DNA from: Actinokineospora alba
Lineage (GTDB): Bacteria; Actinomycetota; Actinomycetes; Mycobacteriales; Pseudonocardiaceae
DNA: 64,000 bases
Reading direction: 5' to 3'
Assembly: GCF_004362515.1 (NCBI RefSeq)
Contig: NZ_SNXU01000001.1
Location: 2,294,001 to 2,358,000 of the forward strand
Notes under the pieces: generated by a model
The model's database searches: none
What the model was told of the DNA's origin: nothing
The model's input: the letters and a program-made list of their open reading frames with translations, nothing else
Position numbers and translations under genes: made by a program
Part shown: positions 43,796 through 52,800 of the stretch, in pieces
Numbering within the stretch: position 1 is the stretch's first letter
Layout of the letters: every line of letters begins with the position of its first letter

Positions 43796-45607
43796 CTATA
43801 CAAGCGGTTCCCCGATGATGACCCCGACCAGGCAGGCTGTGGTCGCCCCCGGTGCCCGGCGGAGATCGATCCGGTCGAATTCGGCGTCGGTGACCAATTG
43901 CAACAAATGCACACCCTCCTGTAGCGGAAGGGTGAATGACGTCTGGCCCGCGTTGATCGTCACCGGCCCGGCGGCGGAGGTGAAGTACTCCAGTCGGATG
44001 AGCCGTTTGCCCTTCACCGGACCGGACAGCGGGACAAGCGTGGTCTGGTCGGTGACCGGGTAGCCGCACTCGGGCACCGGGCCGGGCTTGCCCACGACGG
44101 CGTTGACGACGCCCTTGACCTCCTGCGGCCTGCCCTGGCCGTCGAGCATGAAGATGGCCGCGGTCGGCTCGTCGAACCGGGGCGCGTCCGGCAGCAGGCC
44201 GAGCACCCGTGAGGTGCGGCCCTGGTCGCCGAACCAGTGGATCATCACGTTGCTCGGCACGATCGAGTCATAGACGACCATGCCGGGCTGCTGCCGAAGG
44301 GCCGCGCCCGCCGTCTCGACGTAGGTGCGTGAAGCGGCGAACTGAAGGTTGGGGGAGAGCCGCACGGTGCTCACGGTGGCCCCGGCGAGCACGACGGCGG
44401 TCAACGCCACCAGCCCGACGCGCAGGGAGCGGCCGGGGATCCGGGCGGGCCGCGTGCCGTCCGCGCCCAGGGGCGTCAGGTAGGCGAAGGCCGCGCACAG
44501 CGCGAGAACCGGGACGGCGTCGGCGATGTAGCGGATGTCCAGGCCGATCATCGGCCCGATCAGCGGCATCCGGGCCAGCGCCACCAGGACGACGTCGACG
44601 GCCAGGTACCCGGCCAGCAGGGTCCAGGCCCAGCCTGCGCGACCCCGGCCGACGAGCAGCCCGCCGACGACGAGGGCGAGCGCGGCGAGACCGCCGAGGA
44701 GCTTCAGCGCGGCCACCGGCTCGGCCAGCGCGGGCGAGCCCTCGAAAACGGAGCCCGCCACCGGGAAGCCCAGTGTCGGGGTGAACAGGGTGTCGACCAC
44801 CATCAGCCGGGTCAGCTCCACCACCTGCGCGCCGCTGATCTCGGTCTCGTGCACGGGCGCCGTGGCGAGTCCGAAGTAGACGACGGCGTAGACCGCGAGC
44901 AGACCGAGGTGGACGAGCCACAGCTTGCGGTGCGCGAGCCAGGCGCGGGCGATCCCGGGACCGAGCAGGACCGTGACGCCGAAGAGCAGGCCGACGAACA
45001 GTGCGGCCTTCTCGAAGAACGCCATGCCCACGACCGTCCACACCAGAGTCAGGATGGCGTCGCGGCGGCGTCCGGTGCGCAGATAGCCGACATGGCAGTA
45101 CAGCGCGGAGAACATGGCCAGCAGCAGCGGAAGCAGCTGCATGGCGTACGCCCACCACATGGTCGAGGCCAGGATCACCGGGGAGGCCGCGACCACGCCG
45201 AACGGCAGCAGGAGCGCCGCGCGCGGGCCGAAGCAGCGCACCAGCAGCCGCCAGAACACGACGAGCGCGGCCAGGTGCGCCACCACCAGCGGAGCCATCG
45301 CGACGGCGAAGTTCAACGGCGCCACCGCGGTGACGATCCAGGCGGTGAGGAACAGGCCGGGTGCGATGTGGCCGTTGTAGTTCTGGAAGAGGTAACCGAC
45401 GTCGAGCGGACTGCCTTGCGCGGCCAGGTAAGTGATCAGGAAGTCGTCGTGCACGAAGAACCCGCCCGCGAGGAACCACAGGTGGATCCCGAACGGCACC
45501 CCCGCGATGACCATGGCCGCGAGCCCGAGCCGGGACGGCAGCGGGATGGTCAGGGACCGCTCACGCACGTTCTTGTGCCTGCCGGTCCGGTGTTCGAGCG
45601 TGGTCAA
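43796..45607 (-). CDS. Polytopic membrane protein, GT-C-like
   Basis: A 603-aa membrane protein with about 11-12 helices in residues 25-410, followed by a soluble 190-residue C-terminal part. The first extracytoplasmic loop carries the HDDFLITYL acidic pair near residue 52, like the catalytic loop of GT-C glycosyltransferases. It starts with TTG at 45607; a GTG about 12 codons later is possible. It lies between two paralogous VWA proteins on one strand, so it may work with them in envelope polymer modification. Substrate unknown. Confidence 0.7.
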   Translation of the reverse strand: MTTLEHRTGRHKNVRERSLTIPLPSRLGLAAMVIAGVPFGIHLWFLAGGFFVHDDFLITYLAAQGSPLDVGYLFQNYNGHIAPGLFLTAWIVTAVAPLNFAVAMAPLVVAHLAALVVFWRLLVRCFGPRAALLLPFGVVAASPVILASTMWWAYAMQLLPLLLAMFSALYCHVGYLRTGRRRDAILTLVWTVVGMAFFEKAALFVGLLFGVTVLLGPGIARAWLAHRKLWLVHLGLLAVYAVVYFGLATAPVHETEISGAQVVELTRLMVVDTLFTPTLGFPVAGSVFEGSPALAEPVAALKLLGGLAALALVVGGLLVGRGRAGWAWTLLAGYLAVDVVLVALARMPLIGPMIGLDIRYIADAVPVLALCAAFAYLTPLGADGTRPARIPGRSLRVGLVALTAVVLAGATVSTVRLSPNLQFAASRTYVETAGAALRQQPGMVVYDSIVPSNVMIHWFGDQGRTSRVLGLLPDAPRFDEPTAAIFMLDGQGRPQEVKGVVNAVVGKPGPVPECGYPVTDQTTLVPLSGPVKGKRLIRLEYFTSAAGPVTINAGQTSFTLPLQEGVHLLQLVTDAEFDRIDLRRAPGATTACLVGVIIGEPLV

Positions 45608-45687
45608 GGCGAGCGCCCCCTCAGTTCAAGCCCCCCGACCCGCGCCTAGTTCACCCGAACGGACCGCTCAGAGCAAACACCGCGAGG

Positions 45688-47376
45688 TCACGATCCTGGC
45701 TTGCACGTCGGTGGCTGGCACAGGAGCTTGCTCAGCGCCGCGTAGAAGATGTCGCCGATCTTGGTGGGGTCGGGGGTGGTGAACGCCTGGCCGCCGGTGG
45801 CCTTGGAGATCGCGTCGAGTTCGGCGACATCGATGTCGGGGCCGATGCCGATGCCGACGACCACCAGGGGACGCCGCGGGTCCTGCAGCTTGGCCAGTTC
45901 GGCGAGCAGCTGTTCGCGGGAGATGCCGTCGGGGTCCTCGTTCTTGCCATCGGTCAGCACGACCACGACGTTGATCCGGCCGGGCTCCCAGTTCGCCCGG
46001 CCCGACTGGTACGCGGCGAGAACGCTGTCGTACAGGCCGGTCGCGCCGCCCTGGATGGACTTGACGTCGCGCAGCTTCGCGATCGCGCCGCTCGCCTTGT
46101 GGTCGGTCACCGTCTCGACCGGGAGGAGTTCGCGGTAGTCCTTGTCGCCGTCGAGGTTCGTGGAGAACAGCCAGATGCCGAACCTCGTCGTCGGCCGGAA
46201 CAAGCCGATCCCGAGTTCCGCCGCGCGCAGGGTGACGGCCATCCGGTCGAGTCCGGTGCCGGGCACCGGTTCGGCCATCGAGCCCGACACGTCGAGCAGC
46301 ACCTGCATGCGGGAGTTCAGGTTCACCCCGGCCCACTGGTTGAGCAGCTGGTCGACTTCGGCCGACGCGGGCAGCGGCACGTGCTCGATCGGCGCCGCCG
46401 TCGTGCGCTTGTCCTGCGACCGGTCCCGCAGCGCCTTGCCGTCCGGGGCGCGGAAACCGGCGTCGGCGAACGACGTCACCGCCGCGGGGTCCAGCAGCTT
46501 GTCGAGGAACTTCTGGGCCAGGTCGCGCTTGGCGCCGCTCGCCTTCGGCAGCACCGTGTACGGGAAGTCCAACGACGGCACGGCCGGGTCGGCGTAGGAC
46601 GCGACCAACTGGCTCTCCGACGACTTCACGTTGTGCCGCAGCAGCGCGTTCTCCGACGTGGGGAACGCCCCCAGCGGCTCGGCGGCGCTGGTCCCGCCGG
46701 GCAGCCGCAGGAACAGGTCCGACGCCTGCGGCAGGGTGTTCACCGAGAGCCTGCGCAGCAGCGCGGTGAGCGCGGCACCCTTGTCCTCGGCCGTGCCGGT
46801 GAGCGCGCGCACGCCGTGCAGCGTGGACACGCCGACCGGATCGCGCGACGGGTCGGGCAGGCCCACGGAGATGTCGGTCTTCCCGAGCACCTCCGACCAG
46901 GTCGGCTGCTTGCCCGGCCAGCCCAGCGTCGACGCGGTGTCCTCGGTCAGCGCCAGCACGACCGGCGACGACGCCACCGACGTGCCGGTCACCGGGGTGT
47001 TCCACGCGCCCTTGTCCTGGGCGCGCTGCAGCCACAGGGTCGACTCCGGGATCCACGCGTCGGGCAGCTCCGAGCCGTCCGACAGGGCCAGCGACTCCGC
47101 GGTGGCCGCCGAGTCACGGCTGGTCACCACGACCCGGAAACAGGCTTCCGGGTCCGCCTCAGCGGCTCGCTTGCCCGCCTGGTCGACGATGCCCGACACG
47201 TCCGGCGCGGCCGTGACCTGCAGCGACACCGTCTCCGCGCAGTCGGGGCCGCCGATCCGGTCGGAGATGAAGCCGAACGCGAACCACCCGCCGATGGCGA
47301 GCACCAGCAACCCGGCCAGCAGCACCACTGGTGACCGGGTCGCCTTCGCCCTCTTGGCCGACGAATGCCGTCCCAT
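45688..47376 (-). CDS. Substrate-binding and VWA-domain protein (copy 2)
   Basis: A 562-aa paralogue of the gene at 41956, with the same layout: anchor helix near 17-36 (VVLLAGLLVLAIGGWFAF), binding-protein-like region (LQVTAAPDVSGIVDQ, PDAWIPESTLWLQRA), and a VWA domain with a full MIDAS (DVSGSMAEP, QGGATGLYD, LTDGKNED). The C-terminus is LLCQPPTCKPGS. The two copies flank the GT-C-like gene. Identity by eye is high in the VWA half and lower in the first 300 residues. Confidence 0.82.
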   Translation of the reverse strand: MGRHSSAKRAKATRSPVVLLAGLLVLAIGGWFAFGFISDRIGGPDCAETVSLQVTAAPDVSGIVDQAGKRAAEADPEACFRVVVTSRDSAATAESLALSDGSELPDAWIPESTLWLQRAQDKGAWNTPVTGTSVASSPVVLALTEDTASTLGWPGKQPTWSEVLGKTDISVGLPDPSRDPVGVSTLHGVRALTGTAEDKGAALTALLRRLSVNTLPQASDLFLRLPGGTSAAEPLGAFPTSENALLRHNVKSSESQLVASYADPAVPSLDFPYTVLPKASGAKRDLAQKFLDKLLDPAAVTSFADAGFRAPDGKALRDRSQDKRTTAAPIEHVPLPASAEVDQLLNQWAGVNLNSRMQVLLDVSGSMAEPVPGTGLDRMAVTLRAAELGIGLFRPTTRFGIWLFSTNLDGDKDYRELLPVETVTDHKASGAIAKLRDVKSIQGGATGLYDSVLAAYQSGRANWEPGRINVVVVLTDGKNEDPDGISREQLLAELAKLQDPRRPLVVVGIGIGPDIDVAELDAISKATGGQAFTTPDPTKIGDIFYAALSKLLCQPPTCKPGS

Positions 47377-47427
47377 TACAGCCTCTCGGGTACGTGTGGA
47401 TCCTCGGAGCCTGACCCGAGCGGTGGC

Positions 47428-49230
47428 CTATGAATAGAGGCTGTCGACCTCCGCGCCGAAGTCCTTCATGATCACGCGGCGCTTGAGCTTGAGCGACGGG
47501 GTGAGGTGGCCGGTCTCCGGGCTGAACTCGGTGGCCAGGATGCGGAACTTGCGCACCGACTCAGCCTTCGACACCGCCTGGTTGCCCTCGTCGACGGCCT
47601 TCTGGATCTCGGCGACCAGGTCGGCGTCGTCGACCAGGTCGGCCAGCGTCGCCTCCGCGGGCTTGTCGACGGTGGTCTTCCAGTAGGTGAAGTAGTCCGG
47701 GTCGACGGTGATCAGCGCGGCGATGTACTTCTGCCCGTCGCCGACGACCATGGCCTGCGCGACCAGCGGGTGCGAGGCGATCCGGTCCTCGATGACCGCG
47801 GGGGCGACGTTCTTGCCGCCGCTGGTCACCAGGATCTCCTTCTTCCGGCCGGTGATCGACAGGAAGCCCTCGTCGTCGAGCGAGCCGAGGTCGCCGGAGG
47901 CGAACCAGCCGTCGGCGTCGATGACCTCGGCGGTGGCCGCGTCGTTGTTCCAGTAGCCCTGGAAGACCACGCCGCCCTTGATCAGGACCTCGCCGTCCTC
48001 GGCGATCTTGACCGCGGTGCCCGGGATGGGCTGCCCGACGGTGCCCGCCTTGAAGTTCGTCGGCGCGTTGACCGTGGAGGCGGCGGTCGTCTCGGTGAGG
48101 CCGTAGCCCTCCAGGACGGTCAGGCCGACACCGCGGTAGAAGTGGGTGAGCCGCAGGCCGAGCGCGGCGCCGCCGGAGATGGCGTACTTCGCCTTGCCGC
48201 CCAGGGCGGCGCGAAGCTTGCTGTAGACCAGCTTGTCGAAGATGGCGTGCTTGATCTTCAGGCCGAGCCCGGCCTTGCCCTCGGCCTCGCTGAACGCGAT
48301 CGCGGTGGCCGCGGCGGCGTCGAAGATCTTGCCCTTGCCCGCCGCGTGCGCCTTCTGCCGGGAGCCGTTGTAGACCTTCTCCAGCACGTACGGCACGGAC
48401 AGGATGAAGGTCGGGTTGAAGCTCGCGAGGTCGTCGAGCAGCTTCTTGACGTCGGGGCCGTGGCCCATCGTCGCCCGGGCGTAGACACAGCCGACCTGCA
48501 CCATCCGGCCGAACACGTGCGCGATCGGCAGGAACAGCAGGGTCGCGGCGTCCTCGGTGCTGCCCAGGCCGCGGAACAGCGGGCCCAGGACGTCGGTGGC
48601 CGCGGCGCACTCGGCGAAGAAGTTGTCGTGGGTCAGCACGCAGCCCTTGGGCTGGCCGGTGGTGCCCGAGGTGTAGATGATCGTGGCGACGTCCTCGGAC
48701 TTCACGCCCGAGCGGCGCTCCTCGACGGCGGCGGTCTCCACGTCGGAGCCCGCGGCGACGATCTTGTCGATCGCGCCGTCCTCGATCTGCCACACGTTCT
48801 TGAGCGCGGGCAGGGCGTCGCGGATCGAGTCGACCCGGGACTGGTGCTCGGCGTTCTCGACGATCACGGCGACCGCGCCGGAGTCGGACATGATCCACTG
48901 GATCTGCTCCGCGGACGAGGTCACGTAGATCGGCACCGGGACGGCGCCCGCGGCCCAGATCGCGAAGTCGAGCAGGGTCCACTCGTAGCGGGTCGCGGCC
49001 AGGATGGCCACCCGGTCGCCAGCGCCGACGCCGGAGGCGATGAGGCCCTTGGCCACGTCGACGACCTCGCCGAGGAACGCGGTGGCGGAGACGTCGGTCC
49101 AGTCGCCCGCGGCCGAGCGGCGGCGGAACGCCACGTAGTTCGGGTCTTCCTTCGCGTTGGTGTAGACCAGGTCGGCAAGGCCGCCGGCCTCATCTCGCTT
49201 TGCGACGGCAGGGACGGCGAACTCGCGCAT
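47428..49230 (-). CDS. Long-chain fatty-acid-CoA ligase (FadD15-like)
   Basis: A 600-aa AMP-forming acyl-CoA synthetase in the FAA1/FadD15 group. It has TIIYTSGTTGQPKGCVLTHDNF near residue 185, the VLEGYGLTETTAASTVN region near residue 375, the LSITGRKKEILVTSGGKNVAPAVIE hinge near residue 475, and a C-terminal VSKAESVRKFRIL before TGHLTPSLKLKRR. It forms acyl-CoA for lipid synthesis or for lipid attachment to envelope polymers. It is on the same strand and close to the VWA gene, but a link is unproven. Confidence 0.92.
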   Translation of the reverse strand: MREFAVPAVAKRDEAGGLADLVYTNAKEDPNYVAFRRRSAAGDWTDVSATAFLGEVVDVAKGLIASGVGAGDRVAILAATRYEWTLLDFAIWAAGAVPVPIYVTSSAEQIQWIMSDSGAVAVIVENAEHQSRVDSIRDALPALKNVWQIEDGAIDKIVAAGSDVETAAVEERRSGVKSEDVATIIYTSGTTGQPKGCVLTHDNFFAECAAATDVLGPLFRGLGSTEDAATLLFLPIAHVFGRMVQVGCVYARATMGHGPDVKKLLDDLASFNPTFILSVPYVLEKVYNGSRQKAHAAGKGKIFDAAAATAIAFSEAEGKAGLGLKIKHAIFDKLVYSKLRAALGGKAKYAISGGAALGLRLTHFYRGVGLTVLEGYGLTETTAASTVNAPTNFKAGTVGQPIPGTAVKIAEDGEVLIKGGVVFQGYWNNDAATAEVIDADGWFASGDLGSLDDEGFLSITGRKKEILVTSGGKNVAPAVIEDRIASHPLVAQAMVVGDGQKYIAALITVDPDYFTYWKTTVDKPAEATLADLVDDADLVAEIQKAVDEGNQAVSKAESVRKFRILATEFSPETGHLTPSLKLKRRVIMKDFGAEVDSLYS

Positions 49231-49392
49231 TTGCTACTCCTCCGGGCACAGAACCGCAGGCAGGTCGAGGTCACCGGCACTGGCCTCGCCCGCTACCTAT
49301 CGGTAACTTTGTCGGTATCTTGCCTGTCTCGCCCTCGCTCGGCTAGAGGACGATGACAAATCGGTACATGTCGACAGTGTGTGGTGAGCTGA

Positions 49393-50349
49393 CTACGCAC
49401 GCTCGGTGAGCTCGGTGCGGAAGGTTCGCCGGTACGTGTCCGGCGGGACGCCGACCGTGGCGTGGAAGTGCCTGCGCATCGTGGTCGCCGTGCCCATGCC
49501 GGTGTTGGCGGCGATCAGGTCGACGGAGTCGTCGGTCGTTTCGAGCAGTTCCCGAGCCCGCTGGATCCGCTGGGCGTGCAGCCAGCGCAGCGGGGTCGTG
49601 CCGGTGACGGCGGCGAACTGGCGGGCGAGCGTGCGCGAGCTCACATTCGCCCGCCGGGCCAGTTCCTCCACCGTGAGGGGCTGGTCGAGCCGCCCGACCA
49701 CCCAGGCGAGCAGGTCGGCGAGGACGTGCTCGCGCCGTTCGGGCATCGGGGCGGTGATGAACTGGGCCTGCCCGCCAGGGCGGTGCGGGGCCACGACCAG
49801 GACGCGGGCCAGTCGGTTGGCGACCGCGGCGCCGTGGTCGGTCCGCACGAGGTGCAGGCAGAGATCCATTCCGGCGGCCTTGCCCGCGGAGGTGAGGATC
49901 GAGCCGTCGTCGATGTAGAGCACGCTCGGGTCGACCCGGACGCGCGGGTGGCGCCGGGCCAGGGCGTCGGCGTGCAGCCAGTGCGTGGTGGCCCGCCGCC
50001 CGTCGAGCAGGCCCGCGGCGGCGAGCACGAACGCGCCGGTGCAGATCGACACCACCCGGGCGCCACCGTCGTAGGCCGCGCGCACCGCGTCCACCAGGTC
50101 GGGTGCGGGCTCTTCGTCGAGGTCGCGGCTCGCCGGGACGATCACCGTGTCGGCGGCGGCGAGGCCGTCGAGCCCGCGGATCGCGTTGTCGGGGAACCAG
50201 CCGCGCAGCCGCGCGGTGTCGGAGCCGCAGACGCTGAAGTCGTACCAGGGGTCGGCGAGGTTGCGCCGGTCGACGCCGAAGACCTCGTGCGGTGCGGCGA
50301 ACTCGAACAGGGAAGTGCCCTCGGGTATCGCCAGGGCCACGGAGGTCAT
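49393..50349 (-). CDS. GlxA-type AraC-family regulator (DJ-1/PfpI domain)
   Basis: A 318-aa regulator. Residues 5-170 are a DJ-1/PfpI class I glutamine-amidotransferase-like domain with the nucleophile-elbow sequence VVSICTGAFVLAAAGLLDGR near residue 96. Residues 215-310 are a double AraC HTH (RRANVSSRTLARQFAAVTGTTPLRWL and DLIAANTGMGTATTMRRHFHATVG). Such proteins sense small molecules. It diverges from the saccharopine-dehydrogenase-like gene, its likely target. ATG 50349 gives a normal length. Confidence 0.9.
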   Translation of the reverse strand: MTSVALAIPEGTSLFEFAAPHEVFGVDRRNLADPWYDFSVCGSDTARLRGWFPDNAIRGLDGLAAADTVIVPASRDLDEEPAPDLVDAVRAAYDGGARVVSICTGAFVLAAAGLLDGRRATTHWLHADALARRHPRVRVDPSVLYIDDGSILTSAGKAAGMDLCLHLVRTDHGAAVANRLARVLVVAPHRPGGQAQFITAPMPERREHVLADLLAWVVGRLDQPLTVEELARRANVSSRTLARQFAAVTGTTPLRWLHAQRIQRARELLETTDDSVDLIAANTGMGTATTMRRHFHATVGVPPDTYRRTFRTELTERA

Positions 50350-50419
50350 GTCCGAAAGTGTACGGGTCGTGGCGTTCCTGCCACTCGTCCACGACGCTCG
50401 CGGTGATGATGATGAACAA

Positions 50420-51430
50420 GTGACATCACAGGGAGCAGTCGTCGTCTACGGCGCATATGGACACACCGGCCAGTTCGTCGTCGCCGAGCTGCGGGATCGC
50501 GGGATGACGCCGATCCTCGCGGGCCGGGACGCCGCCAAGCTTCAGGCCGCGTTCCCGGGGGAGGAGGTGCGACCGGCGTCGGTGGACGACCCGGGTTCGC
50601 TGGACGCCGCCCTGGCCGGGGCCGCGGTCGTCATCAATGCCGCCGGGCCGTTCGCCGCCACGGCGGGGCCGGTCATCGAGGCCGCTCTGCGCGCGGGAAT
50701 CCCGTATCTGGATGTCGCCGCCGAGGTCGAAGCTGTCGCCGACACCTTCCGCTACGACGACAAGGCCCGTGCCGCCGGTGTCACGGTCGTCCCGGCGATG
50801 GCCTTCTATGGCGGGTTGGGTGATCTGCTGGCCACCGCCGCGATGGGTGGGTCGGACGTGGCCGACGAGATCCACCTCGCCTACGCGCTGAGCAGCTGGA
50901 AGCCGACCGAGGGCACTCGCGCTTCGGGCCGGGTTTCCAAGGGGCGGCGTGATGGTGGGCGGCTGGTCTACCGGAACCAGCGGCTGGAACTTCGCACCGA
51001 CAGCGCTCCGGTCACGGAGTGGGCGTTCCCCGCTCCGGTCGGGACGCAGGCTGTTCAGGCCGAGTTCACGATGGCGGACAGTGTCACCATTCCGACGCAT
51101 CTCAAGGCTTCGGAGATTCACACGTACATGACCGTTGCGCCATTGGCGGACTTGTTCGACGCTGAGGCCACGGCTCCGTCGGCTGTTGACGACCGGGGGC
51201 GCTCCGACCAGACGTTCGTGGTCGAAGTGGTTGTGCGGCAGGGGGATGAGCGGCGTCGGGCGGTTGCCTGCGGGCAGGATATCTATGCGATCTCCGCGCC
51301 GCTGGTCGTGGAGGCCACTGAACGTGTCCTCAGCGGACAGTTTCCGGCGGGAGTCATCTCGGCCGGTTCTGCCTTTGACGCTCGGGATTTCTTGATGTCG
51401 CTTCGGGATCTCTCGGTGGAGATCGACTAA
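50420..51430 (+). CDS. Saccharopine dehydrogenase-like NAD(P)-binding protein
   Basis: A 336-aa oxidoreductase-like protein. A Rossmann N-terminus VVVYGAYGHTGQFVVAEL starts near residue 7, followed by ILAGRDAAKLQAAF and AAVVINAAGPFAATAGPVIEAAL, as in trans-acting enoyl reductases and saccharopine dehydrogenase-family proteins. GTG 50420 is chosen for this fold start; no strong ribosome-binding site is present, so it may be leaderless. It is divergent from the GlxA-like regulator. The reaction is not known. Confidence 0.85.
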   Translation: MTSQGAVVVYGAYGHTGQFVVAELRDRGMTPILAGRDAAKLQAAFPGEEVRPASVDDPGSLDAALAGAAVVINAAGPFAATAGPVIEAALRAGIPYLDVAAEVEAVADTFRYDDKARAAGVTVVPAMAFYGGLGDLLATAAMGGSDVADEIHLAYALSSWKPTEGTRASGRVSKGRRDGGRLVYRNQRLELRTDSAPVTEWAFPAPVGTQAVQAEFTMADSVTIPTHLKASEIHTYMTVAPLADLFDAEATAPSAVDDRGRSDQTFVVEVVVRQGDERRRAVACGQDIYAISAPLVVEATERVLSGQFPAGVISAGSAFDARDFLMSLRDLSVEID

Positions 51431-51438
51431 GTGTTTGC

Positions 51439-51475
51439 GATGCCCGACCAGGACCGGGGGGCCTGGTCGGGCATC
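51439..51475. terminator. Bidirectional terminator
   Basis: A perfect 14-bp stem GATGCCCGACCAGG / CCTGGTCGGGCATC with a 9-nt loop, between the convergent dehydrogenase-like and protease genes (8 nt from either gene end). A clear terminator for both. Confidence 0.85.
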
Positions 51476-51483
51476 ACCTTGAC

Positions 51484-52656
51484 CTAGAAGGTCAGCTTCC
51501 AACTATCGATGTAGCCGGTGTCGTAGCTGTAAACGTCGCGGACCTGGAGTTTCCAGGTTCCGTTTGCCACCTCAGTGGACGCGTTCACCGTGTACGTGGT
51601 GATCACGTTGTCAGCCGAGTCACTGCTGCTGGAGTTCTTCATGCGGTAGGCGGAGCCGTCCGGGGCGATCAGGTCGATCACCAGGTCGCCACGCCAGGTG
51701 TGCTTGATGTCCACGCCGACCTGCAAGGCCGACGGCGCGTTGCCCGTGATGCCCGTGACGGCGACCGAGCTGGTCACCGCGCTGCCCGCGTCGGGGATGT
51801 TGACGTTGTTGGTGTTCTCGAAGACCTTGCCGGTGGGCGGGGGTGTGGTGCCGCCGAGTTCGTCGGCCTTCGCCTTGATGGCCGCGGAAAGGGCGCTCAC
51901 TTCGGCGTAGACGCCGGGGTAGTTCGGTCGGGCGCAGCCGTTGCCCCAGGAGACGATGCCGACCTGGATCCACGCGTTGTTGGCGTCGCGGCGGACCATC
52001 GGGCCGCCGGAGTCGCCCTGGCAGGTGTCGACCCCGCCCTGGGTGAAGCCTGCGCAGATCTCGACGGCGGGCTTGAGCGACGGGTACGAGGACTTGCAGG
52101 ACGTGTCGTTGACGAACGGGACGTCTGCTTTGAGCATGTACCGCTGCTGGCTGCCACCCTCGGACGCCGCACCCCAGCCCATGACGGTGAAAGTGCCGTT
52201 GTCGTAGGCGTTTGTCATCGCGATCGGCAGCTTCGCCGCGCCGGTGATCGGGCTGGACAGCTTGATCAGCGCCCAGTCGCCGCCCGCGGAGGTCGAGTAG
52301 CCGGGGTTCTTGTAGACGTAGGAGGACGTGCGCTTGATCGCGCTGGTGCTCTGCAGGTCGACCACGCCGTAGGTGGCGGTGATCCCGGTGTTGTTGCCTG
52401 TGCCGCTGACACAGTGGGCGGCTGTGAGGACGAGCGAGTCGGAGTACATCGCGCCGCCGCAGCCCATCGAGAGCCGGACCATCCAGGGGAATTCGCCTTG
52501 CGCCGCCGGGCTTCCGCCGACGACCTGCGGGGAGACGTCATCGGCCGGTGGCTGGGCCCCGAGGGCCTGGCCGGTCGACATGCCCACGATGGCGGCGGCT
52601 CCCACGACCACCATCGCGGTCCTGCGTAACTTCCCCATCCAGTCGCGCTTGATCAT
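51484..52656 (-). CDS. Secreted trypsin-like serine protease with P domain (copy 1)
   Basis: A 390-aa secreted S1A protease. ATG 52656 lies 6 nt after AAAGGA. A signal peptide (about 1-34) and a short propeptide precede the mature start VVGG at residue 45. The triad is H81 (LTAAHC), D127 (GDWALIKL) and S216 (GDSGGPM); D210, six residues before the serine, predicts cleavage after Arg or Lys. Residues 285-390 form a P/homo B domain: NTNNVNIPDAGSAV, then HTWRGDLVIDLIAPDG and DTGYIDSWKLTF. It heads away from the convergent dehydrogenase and is followed upstream by a paralogue. Confidence 0.93.
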   Translation of the reverse strand: MIKRDWMGKLRRTAMVVVGAAAIVGMSTGQALGAQPPADDVSPQVVGGSPAAQGEFPWMVRLSMGCGGAMYSDSLVLTAAHCVSGTGNNTGITATYGVVDLQSTSAIKRTSSYVYKNPGYSTSAGGDWALIKLSSPITGAAKLPIAMTNAYDNGTFTVMGWGAASEGGSQQRYMLKADVPFVNDTSCKSSYPSLKPAVEICAGFTQGGVDTCQGDSGGPMVRRDANNAWIQVGIVSWGNGCARPNYPGVYAEVSALSAAIKAKADELGGTTPPPTGKVFENTNNVNIPDAGSAVTSSVAVTGITGNAPSALQVGVDIKHTWRGDLVIDLIAPDGSAYRMKNSSSSDSADNVITTYTVNASTEVANGTWKLQVRDVYSYDTGYIDSWKLTF

Positions 52657-52800
52657 TTTGCGTCCTTTCACGAACCACAGATGCGAGTTGTGGTGCCAAA
52701 CCGCGGCCGGCTGCCTCGGTCCGTTCGTGGCGCCCGGGGCAGGGGGTCAACCCTGCCCCGGGCGGTTTCAGGTACTGCGAAAGTGATCTGCTTGCCACTA

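Noticed and set aside
28472..49230. A secondary-metabolite cluster
   Set aside because: Glycosyltransferases, methyltransferases, an acyltransferase and acyl-CoA ligases are present, but there are no PKS, NRPS or terpene core enzymes, and the large AftD-type proteins point to envelope glycan synthesis.
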